64,000 nucleotides of DNA from Polytrichum commune (Eukaryota; Streptophyta; Polytrichopsida; Polytrichales; Polytrichaceae), in contig OX485806.1 of assembly GCA_950295325.1 (NCBI GenBank), forward strand, positions 11,718,001 to 11,782,000, given 5' to 3'. A program made the position numbers and the translations under genes. The notes beneath the pieces were generated by a model. That model was not told where the DNA came from. It did not search any database and saw only the letters and a list, made by a program, of their open reading frames with translations. Positions within the stretch are counted from its first letter, which is position 1. Every line of letters starts with the position of its first letter. Positions 47,422 through 59,914 of this stretch are shown here, in pieces.

Positions 47422-49924
47422 CTCTGATCCACAGTGACAACAACAATCTTCCTGCAACTAATTATCCAATCCAGAATACTGGATCGGATATTAATATCGA
47501 GTACGTGCACAAAAGTCTCCCCACCAACTCAGAATTGTTTTACTTGCAATCTTGAATTGATCAGTGTGCGAATCCTGTTTGTGTTGATCACATTGTACCA
47601 GCCAGCCTTGCTCTACTAATATCCTGATGATCAATAAAGGGGGTTGATGCCCATGAGAGTGAAGCAAATCCTTCAAGCATGTCGTTGGTGTTAATCCCCA
47701 TTTTCAGCTTCTCCAGGTGATGATGATGATGATGGTGGGATCCATGCTTACTACAAACTCATGTCCACTAATAAGCTACTGCTACAACAACAACAACATG
47801 GAACTCTTCATGAATGCTTAATATGTGGAATCATCAGCTCGATTGAGCTTTCAGCAAACTACTCCGTCTCTCTCGGCTGTGCGATCCCAACTACAAGGCT
47901 ACGCATTTGATGAGCCGATCATGTGCACAGTGCAGATGTGATTAGGCACTGATGAAGAACGAATGGAGGACTTGTACGTTTTACCGACGTACTATCGCGG
48001 CAACCTGGGAGGTTTATAGTTTCCGTCGTCTATCTGAACTAGCTGTGTCGCCATGGGAGGTGACGTAAGTTAGTTGATTGCAAAGAATAGAATGGGGGAC
48101 CAAAACAATGGTGGTGATGACCGCGGGCGCCATCAAAGTTGATTAGCGGGCATCTGAGCATATATAAATATATATATTTTCCAAGGAAGGGAAGCAAGAA
48201 TAACTAAAAGAAAAATCTGATCTGGTAGCACGCAGAAAGAATCATTCGGCGATTCTACAATGACTTGCTGTAGGTCACTACTTGTCCTAAGCTGCTTCGA
48301 CTGTCCGAGCTGCGTGCGGTTCTGAAGCAAGTGATGCGAAGGTAAGCTAAATCCCACTTCTTCGTGTAGAAGTTGTAAGTACACGTCAAGCAATATCCGT
48401 GATGGCCACTGATGGATTTCTAAGTTATGCCATGCCCATGATGATAGGTTTAAAATTATTACCCCACCACTAGTACAGGATCTAATATTGGGTTTATTCC
48501 TGGATGCCTGCAGATGTATGCACACACAAACCAGCAGATCGAGGAAAGGCTAGGGATGGGGGAGAAAAGGTGGGTTTCTGATGGAGACACGCATGGTGGA
48601 AGAATCTTGATTCTGTCGAGGGTTTAAGGTGTGAGTCGACACTGGCATAAACTCACAAAATACATACAAAAAGGAAAAGACATTGCTGCAGTTAAGTATA
48701 GTAGTAAATGATGCATGACGTCCTTTTCCGTTGTGAGTCTCCTTTTTGCACACTTGGATCCGATATCAGTGCAGCCTGCAGCAGCGTAGCTGTTGCCTTA
48801 ATATAACTTATTCTACTTTATGCACTGGGTTATAAGTAGTACCTGTTTAACATCTTCATTATGGTCTTTAATATTTGCAGATTATGAATACCTAAGTATG
48901 TGATGAGTCTGTTGCAGCATCCAAAGAGCCTGAAGGCTGCGAAACCCAGGTTGCAGGCGGCTGGGTACTTACCTTTTTCAACTGTTATTTAAAAAAAATC
49001 AAAACTGACCACTTATCACATCCACAGGGTCATTTGAAACTGTGAGAACTTGAAAATAAATAAATAAATAGAAAATGAAGTGTTTTCACTCCGTGCAGAC
49101 TGGTCTCTACATAAGTAAACAAATGAAAATAGAATCGGAAATTTCAGTAACCATGTTAATGACTGCAGTGAGTTGACAGGCTTGGAACATGTAGAAAGGG
49201 GTCATTTTACTATACAGTAATCCTTTAGGCCATAATGAAATCAGTATAATTTTTTTTTTTGCACAGATGGTACATACTATACAGTACATGCTGCAAGAAT
49301 TTGGAGGGCTGCCAGAATAATTTCATGACGGTGAGTTCAACTTAGCCTTGAAGTTCCAATGCAACTCATTGACCGGCTGCACCCACTATCTTAGTATTCT
49401 GCTACCTATTGGGATTAGTCTCCAGAAACTTAATACAATACAAGCGAGTAAAATATTTGACTAACTTAGGTGACACAGGTGTTGTTGAAGTTGGAGCCTG
49501 AGGTTCAATTCAATGTGACCTCCTAAACCTTTCGGTTTAATATTTTTTGGTGGAGGGGGGCAGGCAGCTCAGACTCAGGGGGGTTTAAGTTAGTTTGAAG
49601 TACTTTTTTAGGGGGGGGGGGTTTACAAAGAGGGCGTTAAAGGGCCAGGGCAAAGGCGGCGGTAGTACTAGGCTAGGCTAGGCTTAGGTCGTACATCACC
49701 CCTATTTAAGTTACACTCCCTAGCTGAACCGGAAGCCATTTCTTGTGACTTTACTTCTACTTCAAGGAATCTGTGAGCTGACACCCCTCTCACCCCTGCC
49801 TTGTAGAATGTTCTGCCTGCAATCCCCCGATCATCAATGACTCACTTCACTCACTTGAAAGCTGCCGTTCAATGAGTTCTGTTTTGGACTTAGAAGTTAG
49901 GTATTGAAGTTTGAACAGATCCGG
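47422..49924. other. CLE upstream region and spacer
   Basis: Probable promoter of the CLE gene (minus strand). It has a GAT-repeat at 47717-47735, a TATA-like run TATATAAATATATATA at 48161-48177 and a CAACAACAA run near 47785. ORFs are not recognisable. The part from 49550 is G-rich with a G9-10 run near 49612. No other gene is seen. Confidence 0.3.
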
Positions 49925-50290
49925 TGTTGGACTGGTGCCACCTATTTCGGTTATATGCGAGTTTATATATAATCAGAATTTTCTTTAAAGATACTTCTGT
50001 TTTCGATAGCATTCATTAGACTCCGCATACCAGGCAAGAACCTCCAATATACCTAGGCAAAATTGCAGTAACATCATTGTGGGTTGTAATGGGATTGAAT
50101 CAACTCAAATAATGACACTGCGAGTATCCAAAGATTCTCTCATCTTTTGATGCCCACAAAGTGTCATTATCTGAATGGTGTGACAATTTTGAGACCGGTT
50201 GGATAAGGTGCTTTGATATGATTACTGATATTGCGTGTTGATACCGCACATTCACCTATATACTGCATCAACAGACATTGGAACAATCAT
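49925..50290 (-). mobile_element. Family K TIR element, copy 4
   Basis: Begins TGTTGGACTGGTGCCACC, which matches the right end of the PIMT-intron copy read in reverse, and continues with CAAAGATTCTCTCATC, GATGCCCACAAAGTGTCA and TTGATACCGCACATTCA. The far end is degraded. Confidence 0.5.
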
Positions 50291-51464
50291 TTTTATTTTG
50301 TTGCATTATTTGATGCGGATCATCTGAGTGAATAACTTACATTGTCATAATGTTGCAAATGTTTAATTTTGTATGAATAGGTATATACACAGTGCGTCGA
50401 TCAAAAGGATTCGTTGGTGAGAGAAAGTTACTCAAATTTGGATTCATATTTGAAACATTTGTTCTGCGAAAAAAACGGATAGGAAGTGTTGTGTCCCCTC
50501 ATGTCTTGTGCCAACCAACATTTAAAGACCTCTCCAACCTTTACATGTCCATTCTCCATAACAACCCTCCAATAAGACAAAAGATTTGGGTGGTGGTCTA
50601 TTCTACGTCACGAATGAAGGTACCAGATACACAAAATGATTGATTAGCGACACCAATCCTCACTCCCTGTTAGGTAACACCAAAGGCGATGAGCAGGTTT
50701 GACACAAACCGTTTCCAAATTTGAACAAAGTACCACGTGTCACTCCTCCTCTAAAACGTCTACAACATCATGTGTGTAAGTTAAAAAACTTAACATTTTC
50801 AGCATGAAAATGCCGAACATGCTTATCAGTGATGGTAGGTTTCTTGAGTGACATGTGTTTATATTCCCTTTTAATTCTTTTAGTTGGCAAGCACTGATAA
50901 CATTTTTCTAGCTAGGAGTTCTTGTTCGCTTTCTAAAAGCAGCGACTTCCTAGTAGTAGTTCCCCTATCAGATCCTCTAACCCACACATACCTTCGACCA
51001 TGAATTAATGGTGTCTTGGGATTAAACTAACCACAATGAGTGCTAATCCGACATGTCAAGTCGTTGAGCTCTTCAATCTCCAAGATGTGGTTCACAATTA
51101 AACTTGCTTACCTGGTTCAACGGTACCAAGTGCCCCATATAATTTCATTATCAATTTGATGTTATGCGGAGACTCGCAATTTTCGTGGTTTATGTTGGGA
51201 TCTTTGGCTCATGGGCTAATGTATGTTATGCTTTCGCTAAACACCAGGCGTTTCTCTATGCACTCAATGTAAATTGAAAATATTTTGAGAGAGCCTTCAG
51301 TTCTTGCCACTTGGGCTCCATATTGAGCAAGGCCATGATTATTTGTATTTCTCTCCGTATTGGTGTTGCACAAATATGTGACCTTTCCATAATATCCCAA
51401 CGTTATTCAACGAACCAAGAAAATGTAACATAAGCATTTGTTTAGTAAGGTGGGTGGCCCTGTT

Positions 51465-51810
51465 GAGTGCACTTCCAACTCCACATAGAATTTGGACTAC
51501 TGGATTGGATTGGGAATTGTTTCATTTGATTAGCTATTACAAATCATACAAAGTGTCATTCCAAACCTTAGACTTGGAGTTTGAGATGCATACAAAGTCA
51601 AAGTGAAATCTCTTTCTGTCTTTTTAAATAGACCCTACCAAGCAACAATGTTAACTGTTGAACCTAAAATGGTGTCTATCTTTTGAGCACATTGTCCAAT
51701 CTCGTTGTCGTGTGAAGTTTGGGCAATCGATAATTAGGATGGATATGCCCAGCAGCTCGACCCTTGTCTTAGTTGTGAAAGAGCCATTTCATACACGCTT
51801 CAATATTGCT
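51465..51810 (+). repeat. Dispersed repeat family N, copy 1
   Basis: Shares ACTTCCAACTCCACAT, TTGGAT(T/)GG, GGGAATTGT or CGTGAATTGT, AAATCA(T)ACAAA, GGAGTTTGAGATG, AAAGTCAAAGTGAA, and TTGAGCACATTGTCCAATCTC with 58886-59225. A further fragment lies at 52250-52330. Confidence 0.45.
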
Positions 51811-53339
51811 TGATCTGAAGCTTGTAAGTTGATGTACGTAGAAAGGGATCGAAAGAGGCAGACTGTAAATCTTATTCTCTATAAAACTGCCCAAACCATA
51901 AAACTATGGAGAGGAGGCTTGATAGCAATAATAATAATAAAAATAAAAATAACGCCCGTATTTAAGTACCGGTATGATTGTGAGCATGTTGGTCTAATGT
52001 TGATCACGGGTATCGTGATGTAACATAAGGTGTTATGAGTACTTTGGGAGGTGGGCTCTGAAGGTGTACTAGTTATCTCAATTTATTGGGGAGGGGAGAC
52101 AGGTGCTTGTTTATTGTCGAGTTTCCTTGATAGCAATAACATGAAGGTGAAGAAGAATGGCCTCTTACTCCCCCACTCCACTTTTGTAGCTCCCCATAGT
52201 GTATCTAGTTTTTGTCTGAAATTAGAGAGCTCTTTGGTCTCATTCAGGTTGGACCATTTCATGGTCTTTTGCAAATCACAAAGATTGGCACTATGAGTTT
52301 CAAAATGGAAGTTGAAACATTTCAAAAGTTTGTATGTAAGAAATTGGAGCTTTTTTTTTTTTTCATTGAGTGATCACATATATAGGCCCTCCCATCTGGC
52401 TAACTAATGAACCAAAATTAGCTAACATGTTTTTAGCTCAAAGTGCTAAAAAAGACCACTCTAATATTATCCATTTACTAGAGTCTAGAAGTTGAATAGA
52501 CAAATTTTTGTGACCCATGGGGTGGACTCTTCATTGGAAACCTAAATGACATGCGTGGATCACTTTAAATTTAAACCCTCTATAAATGAGAAGTTTATAG
52601 AGAAAATTTGATATATGTACTAACATACGCTTAAAAGTGGGCTCATGTGTTTATGCTAAGCTTTTCAATTCAATGTGATAAATGCCTCCACTACATATAC
52701 AAACGATATATCATGAAATAAATAATCCTTGATTACATATAAAATCCACTCTCACTTTTCAATGAGAAAGTCATTGAAAGTTTTTTTCATTCATAGCATG
52801 TAACTCAACAATTGTATCAAACAATCAAAGATAAGCGATCAGTCTCTAGCCACAATCTACATTGCAAACTAAAGGTAGCCCATTAGAGCTCCAAGAGCCT
52901 CTAGTTTCAAAAACTGCGAACCTGGCAAATGCAAACCCTAACAAGAAGAGACATGGTAGTCATTGAGGACTATGTCCTTATGAAAATAATGGATGAAAAC
53001 ATGCAATGGCTGAAACTAACACATATATTGTCAATTTTGTTCTTCTCTAAACCTTGGGCCCCCTTTTCTAAACCTACCATCACTTTGTAAAACTTAATAT
53101 CGTTTTTAAATGTACACACTAGAGAGAAACAATACCCCCTCCTTTATGTATAATATGCACGCTAATGCCTCAAATAATACCCCTTCTTACACTCACGTTA
53201 ATTCGTACATGACATGAAGAGTCCACCCTCCGGGCTTTGTGATTTGCAATTGCTAATTGGATGAGACAATCCCCAATCTTATGCAACGGTCCAAAGTCCT
53301 TGTAGAGTTGGAAGGGAGTTGGAAGTGCCCACAATAAAG

Positions 53340-53500
53340 CCACATGCCTTGAACCCTAAATGCTTTTAGCATGTTCATACTAATTGTGTATTCTCTCTTT
53401 AAATTAAATTGGATGGGATGAAATCTTCATCAAACCCTTTCCAAGTTACTTCGTGTCCAAGTCCAAAGAAGGAGATTCTTTTAAGACAACAAGCTATGAA
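53340..53500 (+). repeat. Repeat shared with 59665-59835
   Basis: Both carry ATGCTTTTAGCATGTT(C/A)AT, CTAATTGTGT(A/G)TTC, GATG(G/A)(G/C)ATGAAATCTTC, and AAGACAACAAG in order. It is probably the distal part of the same larger family as N, since both copies follow an N copy. Confidence 0.45.
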
Positions 53501-54139
53501 TTATGTAGCAAAAAGTCACGTCACATTCTAAATTCACGTCGTACAATTTCAAAATATCATATGTGTGAAAGACCCAAATCTGCCTCCATACATATAGTTT
53601 ATTAGACTAATACAACGTGAATCAATATTGTGCTATGACTATTTGGTATATACATTGCTAGAAACTTGCTTGTCCCACATGCAACAATAAACCACGCCCA
53701 TTGCATACTTGACATAGTTAGTTGCTCATCATAAATGTTAAAGGTTTCTCTTGTGCCAACATGTGCCTAGTCGAGCACGCTATGAAGTGCTTGCAAAGCG
53801 TGAGAGAAATCGGAATCTCGTGTTGTGCTTCTTGCAAGCTTTGCAGTCGTGAAGAATAACATGTGAAGGTGATTGAAAATGATGGATGAACAATTCCATC
53901 ACAAAAACACGACAATTTCTTCTTGGATGAAAATGCCGCCATGCACGTGACAATGTGTAAATTCATAGTAATAGATGATGCAAACTTTTAATAAACAACT
54001 TACAGTGTTAAGTTGTTGTCTTGTAAAGCTGCACTCCTTCGGATTTGAGCAAACCAATCCATGCACTCTTTTCCTGTTGGATGCTTAAACCCTTGTCTCC
54101 AAGGAAGAAGTGTACGGGTTGGTTCACCCCAACCGCTCC

Positions 54140-54406
54140 TTGGCACCAACACAAAGTAACACTCTAAACTCCGTAGTATCACATCTGTGGCAATCAAAGT
54201 GCACGTGATATTACAGAGTTGTGTAGTGTTAACATGGATGCGTGATACTATAGAGTTAGTGTAGCATATGACATTATGGAATGACACAAAGGAGGTGTGA
54301 GGACAATTTGAATTTGTTCTCCCGTCACCTACGCTAGTATAGTCCACTCCACTTGGCCTTCCTGGGCAATGTGGCGGATGCATACACCAACATTCAACAA
54401 GTGGCA

Positions 54407-54437
<31 letters not shown>

Positions 54438-54665
54438 AAGAAGAAGAAGAAGCTCCACATGTTGACACATGGCGCAATGCAAGGGTGTGGATTGACTTCT
54501 TGGGTGGTTTGCATTAATGACGAATTTTGTGATACAAAGGAGAGAAATGTAACAATAAAGAGTGAGATTTGAACTACGGAATCTATTCCCTAGGGTTTCG
54601 GGATATTAGAGAGTGTGTGAGACATTATGAGGGTTGATATTGCGGAGTTTAGGGTGTACACCCAA
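54140..54665 (+). mobile_element. TIR element L, copy 1
   Basis: Left end CACTCTAAACTCCGTAGTAT and, at the right, GATATTGCGGAGTTTAGGGTG as its inverted partner. The interior is the reverse complement of 62765-63245: CACCTACGCTAGT, CATTCAACAAGTGGCA, TTGCATTAATGACG, AAGGAGAGAAATGTAACAA. No ORF. A 15-unit AAG microsatellite lies inside at 54408-54452. Confidence 0.65.
54408..54452. repeat. (AAG)15 microsatellite inside element L
   Basis: Forty-five bases of perfect AAG. The equivalent position in the second copy of L (62980-62994) has only five TTC units, so the tract grew after the copies separated. Confidence 0.95.
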
Positions 54666-54841
54666 ATTCGCCTATACAACGGCTCAGAGCAAATATAGGG
54701 ATGAGCCAGCTTGCAGACCATGTGGGGGTTAGGCATGTGCTGAACTAGGTAGGTCATATGTATAAGTTTGCGGATCTTTTAGTGTGCGAAACACCTCATC
54801 TCATCCATATACCTAGCTTCTAACGAGCCCCCGTAACTTCA

Positions 54842-54893
54842 CCCCCCCCCCCTCCTTTCTTCTTCTTCTTCCGGGCCGGGGGGGGGGGGGGGG
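54842..54893. repeat. C11 and G16 homopolymers 25 bp apart
   Basis: C11 (54842-54852), a TTC-rich stretch, CCGGGCC and G16 (54878-54893). The two tracts can pair as an inverted repeat. Confidence 0.9.
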
Positions 54894-55074
54894 CTTGGGT
54901 CCCTCGTCCTCAAAAGGGGTGGGCCGGTTAAAAAGGGAGGGGCGGGCAAGCAAGCAAGCATGACACCAGGAGAAGGACATCGTGTGTCGGTCATGGCCGA
55001 TTAGCCACTCCACCCCAGCCACCAGGCTTGCTTCAAAATGAAAGCTCCAAGGTTACTAGCACTGCCACCGTATC

Positions 55075-56030
55075 ATCTCACACACCCCCAATCTCTCAAA
55101 CCCCGTCTTGAGTCCCCCCCAAGCAACGCCAACACACCCCCACCCCCCCTCCCTCCTTGTTAATCCACCGTATCCCAACCGCTTACCTAACCCCCTCCAA
55201 CGCCCTACCTCCTCCTAGTAGTATATCTTAATTAGCTACAATTTAGCGTGTGTCCCTCCCCGCCACGTCTTGAGAAGTCTAGCTTAGTAGACAACTAGGT
55301 GAAAGAGTTTCCATTTGCTTCTTATATATATACACATAACACTTTCGTATACACACTTTTATATGCAACCGTATACACACCCCCAAGCTCTCAAACCCCG
55401 TCTTGAGTCCCCCCGAAGCAATGCCAACACCGTCCCCTCTTTACTTAATCCACCGTATCCCAACCGCTTACCTAACCCCCTCCAACGCCCTACCTCCTCC
55501 TAGTAGTATATCTTAATTAGCTACAATTTAGCGTGTGTCCCTCCCCGCCACGTCTTGAGAAGTCTAGCTTAGTAGACAACTAGGTGAAAGAGTTTCCATT
55601 TGCTTCTTATATATATACACATAACACTTTCGTATACACACTTTTATATGCAACCATATACACACCCCCGATCTCTCAAACCCCGTCTTGAGCCCCCCCG
55701 AAGCAATGCCAATACCGTCCCCTCTTTACTTAATCCACCGTATCCCAACCGCTTACCTAACCCCCTCCAACGCCCTACCTCCTCCTAGTAGTATATCTTA
55801 ATTAGCTACAATTTAGCGTGTGTCGCTCCCCGCCACATCTTGTGAAGTCTAGCGTAGTAGACAACTAGGTGTGAAAGTTCATTTGATTCTTATATATACA
55901 CATGGCACTTTCGTATACTTTCTTATATGCAAACCATATACACACCCACAAGCTCTCAAACCCCATCTTGAGTCCCATGACTTTAGTATGTTGCTCCCAC
56001 CATGTCAAGTTGTGAAGTCTAACTTAGCAT
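55075..56030 (+). repeat. 285-bp tandem repeat array
   Basis: Units repeat with a period of 285 bases: CTTATATATATACACATAAC at 55320 and 55605, and CCGTATCCCAACCGCTTACC at 55166, 55454 and 55739. The two central units are almost identical; the outer ones are partial or diverged. More decayed units lie at about 56590-57055 and 57215-57390. ORFs in it are by-products of the repeat. Confidence 0.8.
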
Positions 56031-56094
56031 ATTACTAAGGTATGTGGGTCTTATTCATTGTGTGTGTGTTTTTGTTTTTTGTTTTTTTGTTTTT

Positions 56095-56598
56095 TATAAT
56101 GTTCTCCAACTTTTACCAGTTAGATTTACACAATGAGACTTTGTGTAACATCAACAAATCTAGGTTGAAGCACTCACAAAATCCAAACCTCCCCTGATTT
56201 GGTTATGGTCATTAAAAGTCCATGTTTGTTGGTTTCTTACACTACAAGCATATGAGACTAGGGCAACATGCCTTGGTTCAGTGAAAGAGTTTGTGGAACT
56301 ACCACAACGTTGGATTTTACAAATTATTCAATGACACATGACAATTCTCATCGACATTGGACGAGTCGCCCAAGTCTCATATGCTTGTAGTGTTAACTAA
56401 ATACATAGGTCCTCCCAATGGTGTTCACCATGAAGAGTGAGTAGTTTATAAAATTTGAAGAGATAATCCAATCTTTTTTAAACATATGTCTTTTTGGTGT
56501 TTGTTTTTCGATCCTCACCTAACCACACCCGAATCAAATATAGGGGTTCGACTAAAAAAAGGTAACCAAATAACACCCACATACCTTGGATAACAAAA
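56095..56598 (+). repeat. Dispersed repeat family I, copy 4, inside the tandem array
   Basis: TGTTCTCCAACTTTTACCA, TTGTGTAACATCAACAAATC, then (after the inserted CACTA MITE) ACATAGGTCCTCCCAA, TGTCTTTTTGGTGTTTG, GATCCTCACC and ATATAGGGGTTCGACT. It splits the 285-bp array into its intact and decayed parts. Confidence 0.6.
56240..56392. mobile_element. CACTA MITE, 153 bp, with intact ends and target duplication
   Basis: Both ends are CACTACAAGCATATGAGACT followed by (A/T)GGGC(A/G)AC, 26 of 28 positions identical. It is flanked by TTA at 56237-56239 and at 56393-56395. A CACTA terminus and 3-bp duplication identify the CACTA (En/Spm) superfamily. It interrupts a family I repeat, so it is the youngest layer here. 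No coding capacity. Confidence 0.85.
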
Positions 56599-57389
56599 TT
56601 TCATATGCTTCTTATATACACATGGTACTTTCATATACTTTCTAATCCACACTTTTCCATACAACCATACACACACCTCAAAGCTCTCAAACCCCATCTT
56701 GAGTCCCCCCAAAGCAACGCCACCATCGTCCTCCTTAATCCTCCGTATCCCAACCGCTTACCTAACTCCTCCCACGACCTACCTATAAATTAGCTACAAC
56801 TTAATGTATGTTGCTCCCCACTACGTCTTGTGAAGTCTAGCGTAGTAGACAACTAGGTAAAAAATTTCATATGCTTCTTATCTATGCATGGCACTTTCGT
56901 ATACTTTCTTATACACACTTTTAAACACAACCATATACACACCCCCAATCTCTTAAACCCCGTCTTGAGTCCTTGGGAAGCAATGCCAACACCGCCCCTT
57001 CCTTAATCCTCCGTATCCCAACCGCTTACCTAACTCCTCCTACAACTTATTACACAATGTAGTGGGAGAGAGGGAATTATCGTGTACAAACATTCCTTTC
57101 ATTCATCCAATCATTCCTTTCATTTAATTTAATTTGGAAATAATATGCCACATGTGTTACTATTTTTAGTTGAATTGACACCAAAATCAATATTAAAGAA
57201 TTGTTTAAAGAATTAGTGTATGTTGCTCCCATCACGTCTTGTAAAGTCTAGCTTGGTAGACAACTAGGTAATAAATTCCATAGCTTTCTTTATATACATG
57301 GCACGTTCATTGTTTTCACATACTTTATGTTCACACTTCCATATACAACCATATACACACCTTTATTCTCAAAACCCATTTGAGTATCT

Positions 57390-57790
57390 TGGAAGCAGTG
57401 CTCAAGATTGAAGCCTTCAATGCCCTTCAAACGCGATTTGGCCCTTCAAAATATACCTCTCTCAAAACAACCCTTCAAAACGCAACCCCAAATTGAAATT
57501 GAAGACGTCACTTGAAGTCCTCAATATAATATACTCATCACAAGAACCAACAAGCGTAGGGCACTGTCACTACAAGAAGTGGATTTAGATGGTTGATTCT
57601 TAAATCTTCACATTGTACTAGAAATATGTAACATATGATTCATGCACAAGTTTAATATGAGTTTTGTATCTCATTTCTACGTTCTTGGATTGACGTCTTG
57701 GATTTCAACCAACACTTCAACCGGAGGGCTGAAATTTGATAGCCCTTCAAAATGATGCTCGTATGAGGGCTTCAATCTTGAACAATGCAT
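57390..57790. mobile_element. TIR element, about 400 bp
   Basis: Left end TGCTCAAGATTGAAGCC(T)TCA; right end, as reverse complement, TTGTTCAAGATTGAAGCCCTCA. CCCTTCAAAA motifs follow inside both arms. A CACTACAAGAAGTGG sequence at 57569 could be a second, unpaired CACTA end. No ORF of note. Confidence 0.5.
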
Positions 57791-57933
57791 GTGGGCAAGT
57801 GCAAACTTAGCCCATGACTGGACTGGATTCGCCCGACAAGAAGGCAACAAAATCACAGCAAAGTCACTTAAGTTAAGGAAGGAAGGAAGGAAGGGATTGT
57901 GAAGCTCACATGATGTGACTCCGGATATACTTA

Positions 57934-58432
57934 GGACCACTTCACACACGAGCCAAGAGCCGTGACCATGAAATTGTGAGAGCCCAAAAGAAAGTGTCCC
58001 AAGGCCGTCCCACCACACCTCCAAAATCATGTAGTGTGGTCATGGACCCTCAAGTGGAGTGTGAACTCATATGTGACCGGGCCCTCAACCAAATTCTATT
58101 TCAATGACTTTTTATTCATGCGGGTCCTCACACATGATAAAATAGAATAAATCAACGGTTGTGAGCTTTCAGAGTGCCATGGTCTCCTGGTTTTGTGTTA
58201 GACCTACCTCCAAGAAGTGGTTTTTGAAAATAGTCCCAGTGTCCGTGAAACGTGATCCATTCAACGCCATGTAGAAATCCATGTAGACTTGACATCCCTC
58301 TTGCATTCACATGCTCCGTTGGTCCCTCAAGCGTAGGGTGAAGCGAACTTGGACAAGCTCCACCTTTTCCACCAATGAGAGTGCTTGAAGTGTAATGGTC
58401 GTGGGCTCTCAGTCTCGTGTGTGAAGTGGCCC
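57934..58432 (-). mobile_element. PIF/Harbinger-like MITE, copy E
   Basis: Ends GGACCACTTCACACACGAG and CTCGTGTGTGAAGTGGCCC. Right flank TTA, left flank TTA one base off. The interior matches copy A in the same orientation, including AGAGCCCAAAAGAAAGTGTC and AAATAGAATAAATCAACGG. It is preceded by a (GAAG)n run at 57880-57895. Confidence 0.75.
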
Positions 58433-58885
58433 TTACAGAAGATACTATTGTGTTGCTGCTGTTGCCCTCCCTTCCCTTCCTTGGTAGGCACCCTTATAAT
58501 GAAGTGTGTATGCAGCAAGTAAGAAGAAATTGCCCTCCGGCGGGTGGGCTAGCTTGAAGGAATGAAGGAGGCTGGGATCTAGGGTGTCAAAGGTGGGAGA
58601 TACATGCCTCTTCTCACAAGGGCTGGGGCAAACCAACCCGAACATTGGTTTTTTGGAGGCAAGGATTTAGGCATCCAACAAGGAACGGGTGTATGGGTTG
58701 GTTTGCCAAAATCTCCTCAAATGCAGCTCACTTAAGTTAAGAGAGCCTTGGCTTGTACATTGCCTAAAACATTCTACTTGGCCCGTAGGTCCTGGCCTTG
58801 TTGGGAAAGACACGGGCCAAGAAGGAGGCCACAACACTAAGTCAGTCAGGGTTGGAGAGGTAAGGTGAGGTGAGGAGAGGAGGCC

Positions 58886-59225
58886 TATAACGGACACTTG
58901 CAACTCCACATGAGCTCATGCTTTGGATCATTGGATGGGATCGTGAATTGTCTTACCTGGTTAGCGATTGCGAATCACAAAAGATTGTCGTTTCAAGTGT
59001 TAGCATTGGAGTTGAGATGTGAAAGTTATGAGAGGTCAAAGTGAAGGTTGTTCTTTGTCTTCAAGTGATCCCATACGTCTTTTTTGATAACGTTGACTAC
59101 TAAGCTTAGAGTGGTGGTGTCCTCATTTTGAACATATAGTCCAACCTCATTGTGACACGTGTCTTTGTGATGTCCATTTTCAACTATGAGAAAGCCATAT
59201 ACCACTCAAATATAGACGCGTGCAT
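58886..59225 (+). repeat. Dispersed repeat family N, copy 2
   Basis: Counterpart of 51465-51810: CACTTGCAACTCCACATGAG, GGATCATTGGATGGGATCG, GCGAATCACAAAAGATTG, GAGTTGAGATG, GGTCAAAGTGAAGG, ATATAGTCCAACCTCATTG. No gene in it. Confidence 0.45.
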
Positions 59226-59664
59226 AAGTCTAGTGTTCAATTAAGGTTTGCAGACCTTATGTGGGCATACCCAATCAACATCATGTATCACCATCATATA
59301 GTTGAAATCCCCAAATAGTTTCTTGTAATACATAGTGAACTTTACATTAAGTTGACAATGAGTCATCATCTCTACTTCCATGTCTTGTATTGATCATATC
59401 CCCATCCATAGATGATATTTTCCTAGTTGACCTTCCAAAAACAAAAACAATGAGTTTTTTGGGGCTTACATTTTGACAAAAATTGTAAAATCAATTGATC
59501 GATAGGCCGACCTGACCTAAATTTTCAGGTCAATATCATACATGGTATGAAAAGTCCACCCCCAGGGACTCAAGTGGGATTCAGTTGGCAAACATGTCTT
59601 GGCCTTTTGATTTCATTTAATAAGTTATGATTTGAAGAGCATGGGTCTATAGTAGGCTGGAGAA

Positions 59665-59835
59665 AGCATGAAAATTTAACCCCTAGATGCTTTTAGCATG
59701 TTAATGCTAATTGTGTGTTCCTTTTAAAAATATATATATATCGGATGACATGAAATCTTCCTTAAATTTGTTTCAAGTTGTTGTGTGTCTAGGTATCGAG
59801 AAGAATCTTCTTGCAAGACAACAAGATATCATTAT
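59665..59835 (+). repeat. Repeat shared with 53340-53500
   Basis: Same ordered blocks as that copy, with an (AT)n run TATATATATAT at 59731-59741. Confidence 0.45.
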
Positions 59836-59914
59836 CTACCAAAAAATATCATTAAAATACTATACATATTTAATGAGAGGTCCAAGTCGGCGTGAAAGAG
59901 TGATTCAGGGTTCC

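Noticed and set aside
54369-54572. ORFs with poly-Lys, poly-Leu or poly-Phe runs
   Set aside because: They are translations of the AAG microsatellite in element L.
55315-55788. Two similar 62-codon ORFs
   Set aside because: They are by-products of the 285-bp tandem repeat.
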